From NCBI RefSeq assembly GCF_000143535.2, contig NC_037323.1, positions 1,922,001-1,986,000 on the forward strand: a stretch of DNA of 64,000 nucleotides, written 5' to 3'. This DNA comes from Botrytis cinerea B05.10. Taxonomy: Eukaryota; Ascomycota; Leotiomycetes; Helotiales; Sclerotiniaceae. Below are positions 12,104-23,946 of the stretch, piece by piece (the stretch's first letter is position 1; each line of letters starts with the position of its first letter). Under the pieces are notes generated by a model. The model did no database searches and was not told the DNA's origin. It worked only from the letters and a program-made list of their open reading frames with translations. The position numbers and the translations under genes are program-made.

Positions 12104-12880
12104 ATGCTCTCACCAACCATCCGGAACGTACTTGTCAAAGGAAGCCAAACCACCAAACATACTCCCCGTCTCCTCTCTACATATAGAAAGACAACTTCAT
12201 TCAAGATTCCCATTCCATTGAGTATCCAAAGTCGCAATATGGCGTCGAAGAAACCCAATTCTTCACCCCCTTCCCACGATATGGTCTATTTTCCTCAAAT
12301 GACCTCGGATCTTCCAGCTTCCTCCCATGAATTTCGTAGAGTACTTGTATGTGGATCGAACTTTCTTTCTTTCTCATAACAGTGCCTCTTCCGACTATGT
12401 GCCGTCCACCCCAACGCAACACAGTGCTCCTCGCCCATGCTCTCCCTGCCATCACCTAATCCAACCCTAGGCTAACACCCCTCTCAGTTCACAGGCCTCT
12501 ACTCCCAAGTCGTCCTCATGACCATCCCCGTCGGCGGCGACATAGGTGACGAAGTCCACACAGTTGATCAGGCTCTCACCTTTACTTCCGGCACTGGTCT
12601 CGCTACCATCAACGGCAAGAATCAAGAGGTTAGAAAGGGAGACTTGATGGTTGTACCAGCGGGTACTCAACATCAATTTGTAAACACAGGGAAAGAACCA
12701 TTGATTCTGTATACGATTTATTCGCCGGCAGAACACGCGCCCACTACGGTGCATAAGACGAAGGAACAAGGGGACAAAGAGGAAGATGAAGGAAGAGATG
12801 AAGCTCCGGCTTGGTCGAGAAGAAGCAAGCAGGAGAATGAGAAAGAGGGATTGGTGAAGTTGAGTGGGAAGTATGATTAG
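12104..12880 (+). CDS. Small cupin-domain protein, possibly mitochondrial
   Basis: Single cupin barrel of the small conserved group found in bacteria and fungi; enzymatic role unknown. Exons 12104-12346 and 12488-12880 give 211 residues. The cupin body begins TGLYSQVVLMTIPVGGDIGD, with metal-site positions in EVHTVDQAL and the second motif GDLMVVPAGTQHQFVNTG, whose His is the usual metal ligand. It continues into LYTIYSPAEHAPTTVHKTK, typical of this group, and a charged tail. The first 45 residues are basic and rich in Ser/Thr and could be a mitochondrial presequence. A downstream ATG at 12239 (MASKKPNSS) is an alternative start that would leave the cupin domain intact. The GTATGT donor and CTCTCAG acceptor fit well. 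Confidence 0.85.
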
Positions 12881-13251
12881 AAGAGGATGGGAACGAGGAA
12901 TAAATTATGAGGTTATGTTGATGGGAGACTTGCGCGGTGATATTGAGATATATCTCAGTTGTTGAAAATTCATAGGTATAAAAGAAATGAAGTCTAAACA
13001 ACAATCCATATTATGTGTTATAATACCTTACCTTATTTCAATACTCTTCAAATTCACTCTGAAAGTCTCCCTCATTTTTAAAACTTCATGAGTGCAATTC
13101 CAAAGTCGTCCGAGAAAAAAAATGCCCCTCCTGTCGGTCCCGCCCATTTGCATTTATGACTAACATCCACCCCACTCCAATCCTCTTTTCCACCCACACC
13201 TAATATATACATAAATAACGAGCGTCCCTCCATCAAATCAAACAACAAACA
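12881..13251. other. Intergenic before tRNA
   Basis: Contains the cupin 3'UTR and the 5' flank of the initiator tRNA. No ORF with support. Confidence 0.5.
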
Positions 13252-13323
13252 AGCAAGTTGGCGCAGTGGAAGCGCGCCGGGCTCATAACCCGGAGGTCCC
13301 CAGATCGAAACTGGGACTTGCTA
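13252..13323 (+). tRNA. Initiator tRNA-Met (CAT)
   Basis: Seventy-two-nt cloverleaf without intron. The acceptor arms AGCAAGT and ACTTGCT pair fully (7 bp), with discriminator A. The anticodon stem is CCGGG/CCCGG around the loop CTCATAA, anticodon CAT at 13284-13286. The T stem CCCAG/CTGGG encloses ATCGAAA, where A replaces the usual first T; this, an A-T first acceptor pair and the G-rich anticodon stem are marks of eukaryotic initiator tRNA, not the elongator. Internal A and B box promoters lie in the D and T arms. A T run at 13353-13357 may serve as the Pol III terminator. Confidence 0.97.
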
Positions 13324-13473
13324 AGTGTGCAATGAAACATTCTTTTCACAACTTTTTTGTTGTGAGGGAAGTTGTGGCGGAAGGGCGAACAGGATGTATT
13401 TTTTTTGGAGGGAAGGGTTGGAGAGCTGAGGGGGGGCGATGTTCCGTAATTCTTTTTTACTTTTTTATGCTTT

Positions 13474-13513
<40 letters not shown>

Positions 13514-14354
13514 TAGAAGGAAGAAGGAAGAAGAAAAGAAAAAGGGAGAGAGTGCAGTGAGGTGAAGTGAAGTGAAATGAGTGAAAACTTATTGCGTATC
13601 AGGGGAGGAATTAATTATTCCATTAATATCGTCTCCCAGTATTTTTTTTTCCTTTTTCAGATGATAACCCTCAGGGGAACGGGGAATCGTATACAATCTT
13701 AACCGAGGACAATTCACATTCACGACTTTGCATATCCGTGAGCAATCTTGTGGATTCTTTTGGGGTCTGTCGATGATACTGATAAATGTTATACGGAGAG
13801 TTCGCTGATCTTAGAGCATAGCGCGAATTGCGATGGTGATGTTGATAGGGGAAGTCGAGGAGATGTCGTTGAATATCATATCTTGATGGAAGAAGAGAAT
13901 GATATGTATCTATCTTATAATAGTTGTAATTTCGAATGGTCCTGAAAGGGTGATGAATTCATCTAGAGAATGAGTGAGTGAAATGGAAACTGTCTGTCAA
14001 GATTTAATTTGCAGTTGGATTTGGGTAGGACTTCGGTTTATTGTGTGTGAGGATTTGGAAGTGTTTGATTGTCGTCTTGAGCTTTCGAGACGAGGAGCGG
14101 AAAGAGATGAAATGTTCCCTTCCTTGCGAAATCATATAGACTTTTTATACGTGCGGGTTTAGAATCGAAGATGAGTATATTATATATCTTCTATATTGAT
14201 GAGCGAGCTAGCTTAATCGTAATTATTTCACAAGTTTCCCAGATCAGATATTCCCCAGCCATGTAAGTTTCCCATTGCAACAAACCAAAAGCTCAAAAGT
14301 AAATTACAGATCAATTATACACCAAGTTGATATCTCCGCAGTATAAATCAATAC
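13324..14354. other. Intergenic after tRNA
   Basis: Holds the poly-G tract (listed separately) and about 800 bases with no recognisable gene. Short plus-strand ORFs at 13748-13945 and 13974-14162 have no family signal. The right end is the 3'UTR of the minus-strand membrane protein. Confidence 0.55.
13476..13511 (+). repeat. 36-nt uninterrupted poly-G tract
   Basis: Thirty-six consecutive G residues, preceded by TTTTT, 152 bases downstream of the initiator tRNA. Long pure G runs can form G-quadruplexes. The true length may differ because homopolymers are prone to sequencing and assembly error. Confidence 0.9.
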
Positions 14355-15997
14355 TCAAACATCCTTCAAACTCCCAATGATACCCAATAGTGCAACGATA
14401 GCCGCAGCCGCGGTCACAATATACAAAGCCAATGTCCAAGCTGTGATCACATCACCGGTGACTGCCATATACCAGGTTCCTATTATTAGACTGAGAAGTA
14501 GAGGGGTGATGACTACGGCGCTGAGTCGATACGGACTCCTGTTTATTTTTTCACATGTTAGTATCCCATCTTAATTTTTGTCAAAACCAGAGATTCAAGA
14601 AGGAAAAAAACAACTAACCAGTCATATACCAACTCCAAACTCCACCTCCCCTCCAACGGCCCTTTAGCCCCCTCTGCACTCCCTTCTTTTCCATCCTTCC
14701 CCTCGTTCAAACTCTTCTCCACCCACCCCAACCACGCCTTCCCTACATCTTGATCCCACTCTCCCTTCCCAAACCACGGAATGCTTCTCCTCTTCAATTT
14801 ATACGCCGCATAAAACTTCCTCAACACCATTTTCTCCTCTTCGTTTAGCCCAATCTTGGTATGCGCACCGCGCCCAATATCGCATTTATACAGACCAAAC
14901 CCCGCGAGCGATTTGAGGGAGAAAAAGCGTCGAGCTCCGCGGAGAGAGCGCTCTGCATGATGGAGAGAGGAGAAAAGGGTACGGGGATTGGAGAGGGAGA
15001 TGTAGGTTTCATGGGGATCGAGGGAAGAGGTGGGGAAGTAACCGAGGACTAGGTAGGGGTCTTGAGGGGGGAGGATGAGAGTGGCGAGAGCTTGGAGAGA
15101 GGAGGTAGTAGCGGATAAGGGACGATCAAAGATTGGGCAGGGATTGGAGGATGGGTCAGAGTGGGATTTCTCGGATTGCTTCATTCTGCTGGTGAGTTTG
15201 TGTAAGCAGGAATGAGAATGAGAGTGAGCGGTGGATTCATGAGAATGTGTGCTTGCTGGGCGAGGAGTAGATTGAGAGACGCGAACCAAGTGGGTGAGTG
15301 TATCTGTAGTGAGTCCAGTTACCGATTGCGCGTCATTGTCTGTTTGCGTGCCCTCGGATTCCAATTGACTTGAATTTCCCCCCGTGGTAGATTCTTCCGA
15401 AGTTTCAATCCCCACTTGGGAATTCCTCTTCCTCTCCTCCCTCTCCTCTCTCTTATACCTCAACCTATCCAAGACCCTTCTACAAGCCACCAGTAAGATT
15501 CTCCTCTTTCTCGCCATCAAATAAAGCAACCAAAGTCTCGGTTCCTCCATCTTCCTCAGCCACTCAACTCTCTTTTCCCACTCCTTCCTCCGTTCCACCT
15601 GCCACCATTTCAATTCCCTGAGTTTGTGCTGAAGATTCTTTTTCTCCTCTCCAAAAGCATGAAACATGGGAGAATATTCGGAGTAATTGTAATTACCGGA
15701 TTGCAGCTGCAGGAATAGGCGAGCTTCGTTGCAGCTAAGTCCGACGCGACGAGCACAGGATTCGTCGGCCCAGAAGAGATTCCCGTTGGAGGATTTGATG
15801 ACTGCGGGGACGGGCCCGAGAGAGGGTGTATCGTGGATTAAGAATGGACTTTGGCGAGAGAGGTGGGTATTGTGGGTGCTCGTTGAAAAACGGGAATCTT
15901 CACTGAGGATGAGGGATTGAGAGGGAGAGGTGCTAGTGCAGCTTATCGAGGAAAGGCGGAGGGTGGTAGGAGCCCCATCTTCTATGTCGTAGGACAT
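14355..15997 (-). CDS. Uncharacterised protein with two C-terminal membrane spans
   Basis: Exons 15997-14619 and 14538-14355 join in frame, 520 residues. The intron has an exact TACTAAC branch site. The N-terminal part is Ser/Thr-rich; residues about 60-105 (FLIHDTPSLGPVPAVIKSS, LFWADESCARRVGLSCNEAR) are ordered-looking, followed by a basic Trp/Arg-rich helix (LKWWQVERRKEWEKRVEWL). A low-complexity Ser/His middle follows. The C-terminal block (SPYRLSAVVITPLLLSLIIG and TAWTLALYIVTAAAAIVALL) gives two membrane helices seen only after splicing. I recall this C-terminal arrangement in other hypothetical proteins of filamentous ascomycetes, but no function is known to me. Coding status is well supported by length and frame; the role is open. 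Confidence 0.8.
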
Positions 15998-17223
15998 GAT
16001 GATAGGAGTACGGAAAGACGATTAGTAGATCTCAAATGCGAAGCACAAATGATACTCTAAAGATTTTGCACGTACAAAAAGGATTTAGAAATCGGATGAA
16101 CGAAGAACGAAGAACGAAGAAAGAGAGAACTGAAAACGAAAATGCGAATGGGATGAGAACCTATGAGAATCACAAAGTCTGAAGACGCCTAAGGACTCTG
16201 CGATAATGATTCTTCAAAACGAAACGTCTCATGTCTCCCCTTTTATGTTCTTACCTCCTCCTCCAAGCCGGAGACGTAGCACCAAATGACCCCTTTCCTT
16301 TCATACTCTCTCTCACCCACCAACATCACGGAACAACTCTCTGGAAACTCTCTCTATCTTTCCCATAAAAATTCACGACAAACGACAGCAACTTTCAAAG
16401 TTTACAAAAAAAAACTTTCCTCTGGTCTTTTATGATCGTCGCTCGTCCTCATTGGTCGGAAGTGATCAAGATGACTTTTTGATCTCGTGAGCACTTGTCC
16501 TATGATCTACACCGACGGCATTGCAACATCACAATCCTAAGTTGGGAGAAAGTTAAGAGAGAGGAACAAAAAGAGATTGTTGGTCAAAGTCATGCTTTGC
16601 AAATTAATACTCTTTGAAATACGAATAAGAAGCATTTGAACAGGTAGGTAGATAGGACTGGGTGTACTGTGATAGATACCCAACTAGGTATGTATCGATT
16701 CCAATCACCTAGCAAAATTGGAAAAACGAAGTCGGCATACTACCTATTGAATTGAGATCGGTGGATAGAGAGACGTAAATAGGGGTCTTTTTCTGTTCTA
16801 TATTTTCATTCCATCTATCTGGAAGGGAGATGTGGTAACTTCCCTCAGCACTGGCAGTGGGACGGACGGATAGAATGTGTTGATAACCCCAAGTAGTTCG
16901 GACAAGATCTTCTGAAAATCAACTATTTAATGATCTACTCGTATTCTACGTTTCTTTTGCTTATGTTTCGTACCTATATGTTTTATGACAGAATACTATG
17001 TATCAAATTATATAAGTGGAAATCAAACCTCATATCCTATTCTATCCTATCAGCCATGGGTATATAGAATCGAAGAATTGAGTCATATACAAAGTCATAC
17101 CAAAGAATACAACTCCTCCCTCATGCATAGCACCAGTCTGATGCATCAAGACAGGTGTGCTTACACTGATGTTTACAAAATAACCTTTGTAGGTGATAAT
17201 ATCATTCATCGTAAAACTATAAA
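15998..17223. other. Intergenic 1.2 kb
   Basis: Promoter of the minus-strand membrane protein (left end, including GAACGAA repeats near 16100) and 3' flank of the next minus-strand gene. The 80-codon ORF at 16985-17227 has no family signal. Nothing else seen. Confidence 0.55.
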
Positions 17224-18564
17224 CTAGAGAGAATGTGATGAACCAGGTCTTTCGCTACCCTCTTCTGACATCTCCGAATCGGTAAATAGTTCCACGGACT
17301 GTGTTCGCCTATCACGATCATCATTACCCTCATCTATCCTGCCTCCTACGAAATTTCCCAAAGAGATCCTCTTCCTACTCATCCTAAGCGTTTCATCCGA
17401 CGGAGCATTATTATTTCCATCCTTCGAAATAGTTTCCTGTTCAACATTCCCATTCCCATTCCCAAGCATTGTGGAATCCCCATTTGTTATTTCTCCGCCC
17501 ATCCAAATCGATGTGATCGGTGTTCTCTCCAACGCAGTCGTAGGAGTTGTTTGCGCATCACTATCCTCCCCATCTCCTATTGTCCATCTCCACTTTCTCT
17601 TCTTGTCCTTGCGCTTACGTTTTCGCAGCCCGGGAGTTTCTAACCCACTCTCGGCCATTCTTCTTCGCATTTCTTCAAATGGCCCTGGGGTTTGTCCTCC
17701 ATCGCGTGTTTCGTCACCAGTGTATTGCATGGTTGTGTCGAGAGTGTCTAAGATGGCAAATTCGGGATCTGTAGCGGAATGAGGAGAGTCTTCGGAAAGA
17801 AGATCGATGTGCGATTTTACATATTTATTAGTGGTGATGGTTTGGGTCAAAGGGTCGTCGTATTCTACTTTCTTCGTGCCTTTGTTTGCTAATCGCATCG
17901 CGAGTCGGCTTGCAGTATTTGGTGTTGCAGGTGCGACGGCGCTTGGAGGTGGAAGTGGTGAGTTTCGAAGGATACTGTGGAGTGATTTGGGATGTGTATA
18001 TGGAGTAAGCCGTCTCATGCTTCGCGGCGATGCACTATTCGAAGCTTGAGATGCAAAGGTAAACATCTTCTTATCGGATGAGCCAGCTGAATGTGGAGGG
18101 GTAAATGTGAAGTTTAGGGAATCTTTGGGGTGAGCTGAATCTGGGTGAGCTGAATTTGGGGTATCAGGATATGATATCGCAAATGGTCCAGGAGTGGCAG
18201 TTCGCTCTGATGGATGTATATATCCATCCTCTGCTTTTATGTTCGTTTGAAGTCGTGTCGTCTGAAGTCGTGAAGGCATAGGTTGAATTCTCAAGGAAGG
18301 CCTAGCTTCAAGGCCTGCCGGCTTTGGTATTTGTGGTGAGGCATTTTCGATTGCTGTTGCGTATGCATTTGAAAGTGTGTTAAATGCAGTTGGTGACGAT
18401 GGATTAAGGTCGGATTTTAATGCTGTGGAAGACTTTCCGATGGTTTGTGGAGCAGATGGGGTCTTGATCTGTAAAGACAACTTCGGTCTCTTTGGTGGTG
18501 ACGAATGCCGAGGAGGGAAAGACATGACTATAGGGGAGCACTCTTGAACAGGTGCCAGCATCAT
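17224..18564 (-). CDS. Uncharacterised disordered, probably nuclear protein
   Basis: Single exon, 446 residues, starting MMLAPVQECSPIVMSFPPRH; a second ATG follows directly. The composition is rich in Ser, Pro and Thr with no clear globular domain. Many SP and TP dipeptides (TATPGPFAISYPDTP, TPGPFEEMRRRM) suggest proline-directed phosphorylation sites. A strong basic cluster, LRKRKRKDKKRKWRW (about residues 322-336), looks like a nuclear localisation signal, and the end is acidic (ELFTDSEMSEEGSERPG). A conserved-looking stretch LTPYTHPKSLHSILRNSPLP may be a docking segment. I do not recognise the family; nuclear localisation is inference from composition. Confidence 0.75.
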   Translation of the reverse strand: MMLAPVQECSPIVMSFPPRHSSPPKRPKLSLQIKTPSAPQTIGKSSTALKSDLNPSSPTAFNTLSNAYATAIENASPQIPKPAGLEARPSLRIQPMPSRLQTTRLQTNIKAEDGYIHPSERTATPGPFAISYPDTPNSAHPDSAHPKDSLNFTFTPPHSAGSSDKKMFTFASQASNSASPRSMRRLTPYTHPKSLHSILRNSPLPPPSAVAPATPNTASRLAMRLANKGTKKVEYDDPLTQTITTNKYVKSHIDLLSEDSPHSATDPEFAILDTLDTTMQYTGDETRDGGQTPGPFEEMRRRMAESGLETPGLRKRKRKDKKRKWRWTIGDGEDSDAQTTPTTALERTPITSIWMGGEITNGDSTMLGNGNGNVEQETISKDGNNNAPSDETLRMSRKRISLGNFVGGRIDEGNDDRDRRTQSVELFTDSEMSEEGSERPGSSHSL

Positions 18565-20853
18565 AATCGGAGATTTGGTAGGATTCTTAATAAAGTCTTC
18601 CTTGACTGTATTCTGGTCCGTGGTACGAGGGTATATATTTGAATGTTGAGTGTTCGTTTATGAATCGAGACTTTGAAATTGGGTCACAAAAAAGTCGCAG
18701 GTGGCCTAGGGATCTTAGATATAATGTATCTAGATCTACCGAGAACAAGGCGTAGTCGTAAAATTCGTCAAATGATTTCGTAATTTCGTAAGGCGTAAGA
18801 CAAATGAGTAGAGAGAGAAAAAAGATATAGATAACTACCCCTCGGGTGAAACCAACAGTGACCGTGCCGCAGCTATATGTATATCACCAGCGACCTTTGC
18901 CTAGGCCAAGAAAATAGATGAATAAAATAAAACTGGGGAGAAGTTTTGATGGGAGAGTTTAGAGTTTAAGCACAGTCTTATCACCTGTCATGCATTTGCT
19001 AATTAAGTTTGAAATGCTTATAAGGTATGGGAATAGGCGCGATGTTTATAGAAATGATGTGACGAGGGGCTTGCAGTGCAGGTTCGAAAAATCGAACCAA
19101 GCAAATAGAAAGATTCCATTGATCTCCACGCACTACAGGCTGACAAGCATTCGGGATGGTCATCGAACCACCAGACTAGGCTCATCTCATAGACCCATAT
19201 AAGGATTCAATGGTTGTTGTGGCTCCTTGAACCGCTGTGGAAGGATTTCCCGAGAGGTTGAATAATACAAAAATGAGGAGTTGGCTACCTTAGCTTCGTT
19301 TACGGAGTAAGGGTCAGCAATACTCGAGTAGGACGTTTCTACGATAGTCAAGGTAGTAGTAGTGGTTGGATTAGCAAATTGGAGCAGTGAACGGAGATGG
19401 AGTAACAGATTTGGGCTGAATCTAGGATCTCGGACTATCGGAGTGGATGGGTCCATGGGTGAGTGAGTGGCGCCTATGCAAGGGTTCTTTTTGAATATCA
19501 CACCGCTTGAGCGAATAGATTTTTGACCTGGAAAGTCGAGACTGTTCAAGACGATTGGCTGTTTCAAGGGGAATGGGACGAGTAAGTGTGGTGGCTTGAT
19601 CTTATTATAGGAATTCTTGCAATATCAACTGCTACTTTTAATCCTTGATTTTGCCCCTTTAGTCCTCCTTCAGTAACTGCCGTTTCAATCAATAATTCAT
19701 AATCGATCAATAGAATGCCTAGTTATATCTAGAACATCCCCTCACAATGGCCTTGTAGCCCTGTGAAATAACTTTATCCGTCCTCGAGGGGCCAATAGCT
19801 GAGACGCTCTTTGGCGTTAGCATCGCTTATTGAATGGCGATATTGACAAGGAAACGACACGATTGGAAACAAATAACGGATGAGATCTATGGGATAGAAT
19901 CTTGGCTTCAGCATATTATTGACTTGAAAACGATTCGTTTGTTACATAATATTGGCTATGCTTTAATTTGTCTGGTTGATCGTATTGAGAAGATTGAGTT
20001 TGGAACTCAAAGAACCACTTTCGGGTGGCGAAGGCGATGAAGGGGTCACGAAGGCGAAAGCTAAAGGGGCGATGGCGATGGCGATGGAGATGGAGATGGA
20101 GATGGCGACAATGCTACAAAGTTCACTTCGTACTCGTACCGTCTCCACCGAATACGTCTACAGTGTAGAGTATTTTCTTGGTAACTCTCCACATCAAACG
20201 CGTGACTTATATAAGTTGTATCTCAAAATAGAATTCCAGAAAAGAAAGATCTCCAAACTCCACTTTGAGTCCACCATTAGACATGTAAACGTGTCTTGGA
20301 AACATGTTTCTGGACCGATTTCTAAGAATGGAATCATTTGGTTCTGACAGTCTGGGTCAACCTGATGAACTACGGTCGGTATACATACACACACACAGAT
20401 ATGCACACATACATACATACGTACATACATACATACATGCATACATACATACAGACATACTCTTGCTTATCGATAAGCTCCACGCCGTCTTACATTTTTA
20501 GATCAACGCAAAGGTGTATCCGATGATGACTTGATGTGTTTGACGTCGACTTACACCATACATACACCGTACATACATCCTGATATCCAAACGGATGGAT
20601 CTGCCTTGGTAGAGTATGACTGACAACAATCCTAATCCTCCTCTTTACCATCAAACGTGGCATCTCCTCTTCTCTCCAAAACCTTCTTTCGGATGAGACC
20701 TTGTTCACTTGGACTAAGACAAAGACTGCGGTTCAACATCACGATACGATAAATTAACTTCAAAAGAAAAAAATGGGACCAAAATCTTCACATCCACCTG
20801 TCTCATCACCGCCAGCAAACCCAAAAATACCACTGAACTAATAATAACTCATA
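18565..20853. other. Intergenic 2.3 kb with simple repeats
   Basis: Divergent region between the nuclear protein (-) and the polymerase (+). It includes GGCGAT/GGAGAT units near 20065-20106 and a CATA array at 20405-20460. A 126-codon minus-strand ORF at 19187-19567 shows no family signal or clear splice partners and is not called as a gene. Confidence 0.55.
20405..20460. repeat. Microsatellite (CATA)n
   Basis: About thirteen CATA units with a few single-base changes, just downstream of a short CA run. Confidence 0.9.
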
Positions 20854-22965
20854 ATGGCAAGAAAGGATCATAGGATAATCATACACTTTGTTAGTCAGCC
20901 CCGTTAGGATTCCACAGTGAACGTTATTCATAACTATTTCGTAAACAAACACGTCACGTCCAAAAAGTATCTATTCTGATAATCGGTGTTTGGAAGGATT
21001 ATGACTGTTTCTACGCGTCGGTCTTTGAAAATGAGAATCCCGCTCTCAAATCGGTACCTTTGGTAAATATCTGCTGCATCTGGATTCCTCTCTTCCTCTT
21101 CCTCTTCCTCTAATCCAAGAAACAAAGCTGATGTAGTAAGTAGGCTGTACAGCAGGTAAGCCTTTCTCCCACTGTCAAAGTCAACTCAAAATAGTACCAA
21201 ATCTACACGTGTATATCCAAATTCTAAGCGACCACTTTAGAAACACATCATCGTCACATGCAATTATGAAGCTCGACGTCGTGGTCTGAGTAAGTTACAA
21301 TTGATCCATGAAGCCAAGAAAATCTGTCCCGATGTTGTTATTGTGCTGGGAGAAGAGCTGGGTCGATTCCGTGATGCCTCCAAAATGCTGTATAAACATC
21401 TGGAAAAGTTCAGTTGGTCGGGGAAAGTCGAACGGCTAGGATTCGACGAAGTATTCATGGACGTCACAGATATTGTTGGCTATAATGAGAAACTTCTCAA
21501 TCCAAATGATTTGACACACTCCTTCCTTCAAACGGACCGTAATGATCCTACCGCGGGGTTTAACTTTGACGCGACGAAGATTGCCGGCCATGTCTATCCC
21601 GACTTGCAGCCGTGCGGCGAGGCATCCCCTCAACAGACACCGAATTCGGGGTCGCCGAATAATGATGTCGGACTACTCACCCGGTTGATTGTGGGTTCAC
21701 ATCTTGCCCAGCATTTGAGATTAAGTCTAGAAGAAGAGAAAGGCTACACTTCGACTGTTGGCATATCCACGAACAAACTTTTGAGTAAGTTGGTAGGCAA
21801 TCTTCACAAACCAAAGGGTCAAACAACCCTTCTTCCACCTTACGAAGTATTGCCCAGTGATCATGGACTACAAAGTAATGTCACTGCATTCATCGATAGC
21901 CATGATATCGGTAAAATACCTGGCATTGGGTTCAAGATGTCTCAACGTATTAGGAACCATGTTCTATCACGTCCAGCCGATTTTGAAAGTGGGTTAATCT
22001 ATGGCGGTACCAAGGAATCTGTTACAGTTCGTGATGTCCGTCTCTTCCCCGGCATTGGCCCTGAGATACTCGAAAGGCTACTTGGGGGACCGGGAGCAGA
22101 GAGAGGTATTGGAAGTAAGGCTTGGGCATTGATCAATGGTCGCGATGATTCAGATGTGAAGGATATCCGAAAGGTGCCATCCCAAATCTCAATCGAGGAT
22201 TCATATGTCAAGCTTGATACTTTGCCACAACTGATAAAAGAGCTTCGAATGCTTGCAACAAGTCTCTTGAATAGGATGCATCAAGATTTACTTGAAGATG
22301 AAGAAAAATCTGACATACCATCAAAACGATGGATAGCTTATCCCAAAGTACTGCGCTTGTCCACCCGACCCCGCCCACCCTTGAACGCAGATGGTACCAG
22401 AACCCGAAGCTTCAATCGAATCTCCAGATCCGGACCCCTACCCAATTTTGTTTTCAATCTAAAAGATGGTAAAGACAGCATTGTCGAACGACTCATCCAA
22501 GAGTCTTTGATCCCCATGTTTCGAAAATTACATCCCCAGAAATCGGATTGGAATCTGAGTCTGGTCAATATCGGAGTCACAAACATGATTGAAGCAGCGA
22601 GCGAGGATGGATCTTCGGGTGGCGTCGGTAGAAATATAGGCACCATGTTCAAGGGACAAGAAGCAAGGCTTAAAGAGTGGAAGGTGCAGGATAAAGATAC
22701 ACCACCCGATTTCGTGGCAGACAGGAATGAGCTTCCTGTAATGAAGCATCCTTCCAGTGATCACGCTGAGACAGAGTACACCATGGGCTCAGAAGACATG
22801 GTACGGCCACACGATACGGTGGACGAACTAGATTTTTGGAATGTAGAGGATGAGGATGAGGATGAGGAAATGGAGCATCGGGAAATCTGTCATGTATGTG
22901 GTGCAATGATGCCCGCGTTTGCAATGCCAGCTCATGAACGCTTTCACAACTGGGAGGGGGAATAA
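20854..22965 (+). CDS. Y-family DNA polymerase, iota-like, with terminal zinc finger
   Basis: Translesion DNA polymerase of the Rad30 (eta/iota) branch. Four exons, all joined in phase 0: 20854-20889, 20997-21062, 21144-21155 (12 nt) and 21241-22965, giving 612 residues. Exon 1 is MARKDHRIIIHF; exon 2 opens DYDCFYASVFENENPALKS with the catalytic Asp; the microexon encodes AVQQ; exon 4 continues KHIIVTCNYEARRRG. Metal ligands are Asp13 and Asp107-Glu108 (LGFDEVFMDV). The palm/fingers are followed by helix-hairpin-helix turns (IGKIPGIGFKMSQRI) and the little-finger region. The extreme C-terminus has Cys588, Cys591, His603 and His607, a C2H2 pattern like a UBZ ubiquitin-binding finger. Reading only the large ORF (first ATG at 21301) would lose the first 58 residues, including the catalytic Asp. 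Iota versus eta is judged from DYDCFYAS and EARRRG only. Confidence 0.92.
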
Positions 22966-23524
22966 AAAATATCAATCCTGATGTGGGGCCATCTGAAATG
23001 AATTGATGACTTGTCATCGCTATCATGACTATGTAGGAACGGGAGTGGGCATGAGCAGGGAAGAAGCAAGAGATAACAGACTCTGAGAAATGTTACCTGG
23101 GAGAGTGGAATGACACAACTTAGAAGTTAGAACAAGATACACACCCCATAGCAGCTAGCGCACTACAATAAATAACCATCCAAACTGATTCCCCGGAAGC
23201 ACCTACTAGGTAGGTACCCGCATATTGCACCCTATAAATATCCACGTACATGTCTAGTATATACACTTATTTATACCTAGTGCTGCCTGTCCTGTCTCAC
23301 CTCGCACAGACGAACAATTTCCTTCTCATGGAACCAGCTTCGAAATAGGTCTTTATGGATGAGGAGCGGAAGATCATGATCACCCGGGGAACTTGTGGAT
23401 GCCAAACTTGACAAGTCATCGTTTTTGCATGAGTGGGCGACGGGGATTGTATTCCTTCGATTGTGGAGTCGGAGGGAATGGAGTTGGATTGGATTGAATT
23501 GAATATGTGGACACTCGAGCAGGG

Positions 23525-23566
23525 CAGGAGAACAAGAACAAGAACAAGAACAAGAACAAGAACACA

Positions 23567-23600
<34 letters not shown>

Positions 23601-23655
23601 AGAAGAAGAAGAGAAGGAAGGAGGGAAGGGGGGAGAGAGAGAGAGAGAGAATTCG
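23525..23655. repeat. (AGAACA)n, (GAAA)n and (GA)n tracts
   Basis: Successive purine-rich arrays: six-base AGAACA units, then GAAA units, then GAA/GGA and GA units. One strand is almost wholly purine over about 130 bases, which could allow triplex formation. Confidence 0.9.
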
Positions 23656-23799
23656 CATAGTGAGATAGGACAAGGTAAGACACGACACGACACGACACGA
23701 TATCTTTCTATTCTTTCTATTCTTTCCAACTCTCAACCCCTGTTCCGCTCTGTTCTACTCTACTCAACTCCTCTACTCTGTCAATTCAGATACACATCT

Positions 23800-23802
<3 letters not shown>

Positions 23803-23846
<44 letters not shown>
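23803..23846. repeat. Microsatellite (AC)n
   Basis: About 22 uninterrupted AC units. Confidence 0.95.
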
Positions 23847-23850
<4 letters not shown>

Positions 23851-23946
23851 AACAACCAAATAAATATACATGCAAAATCTCCACGAACAGATCTCCCATG
23901 CTAGACACATCTAATCACGAGATCGTATTCCTTCCTTAGCAAATAC

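Noticed and set aside
13233..13565. Poly-Pro and poly-Gly ORFs
   Set aside because: They only read through the G homopolymer and the tRNA gene.
19081..19105. GGTTCGA...TCGAACC palindrome resembling a tRNA T arm
   Set aside because: It is a perfect small hairpin without acceptor, D or anticodon arms around it.
19187..19567. 126-codon minus-strand ORF
   Set aside because: No family likeness, no clear start context and no splice partners; treated as chance.
23277..23736. Several overlapping ORFs over 100 codons on both strands
   Set aside because: They are translations of AGAACA, GAAA and GA repeats (RTRTRT, ERKKER and similar), with no domain and no codon pattern of a gene.
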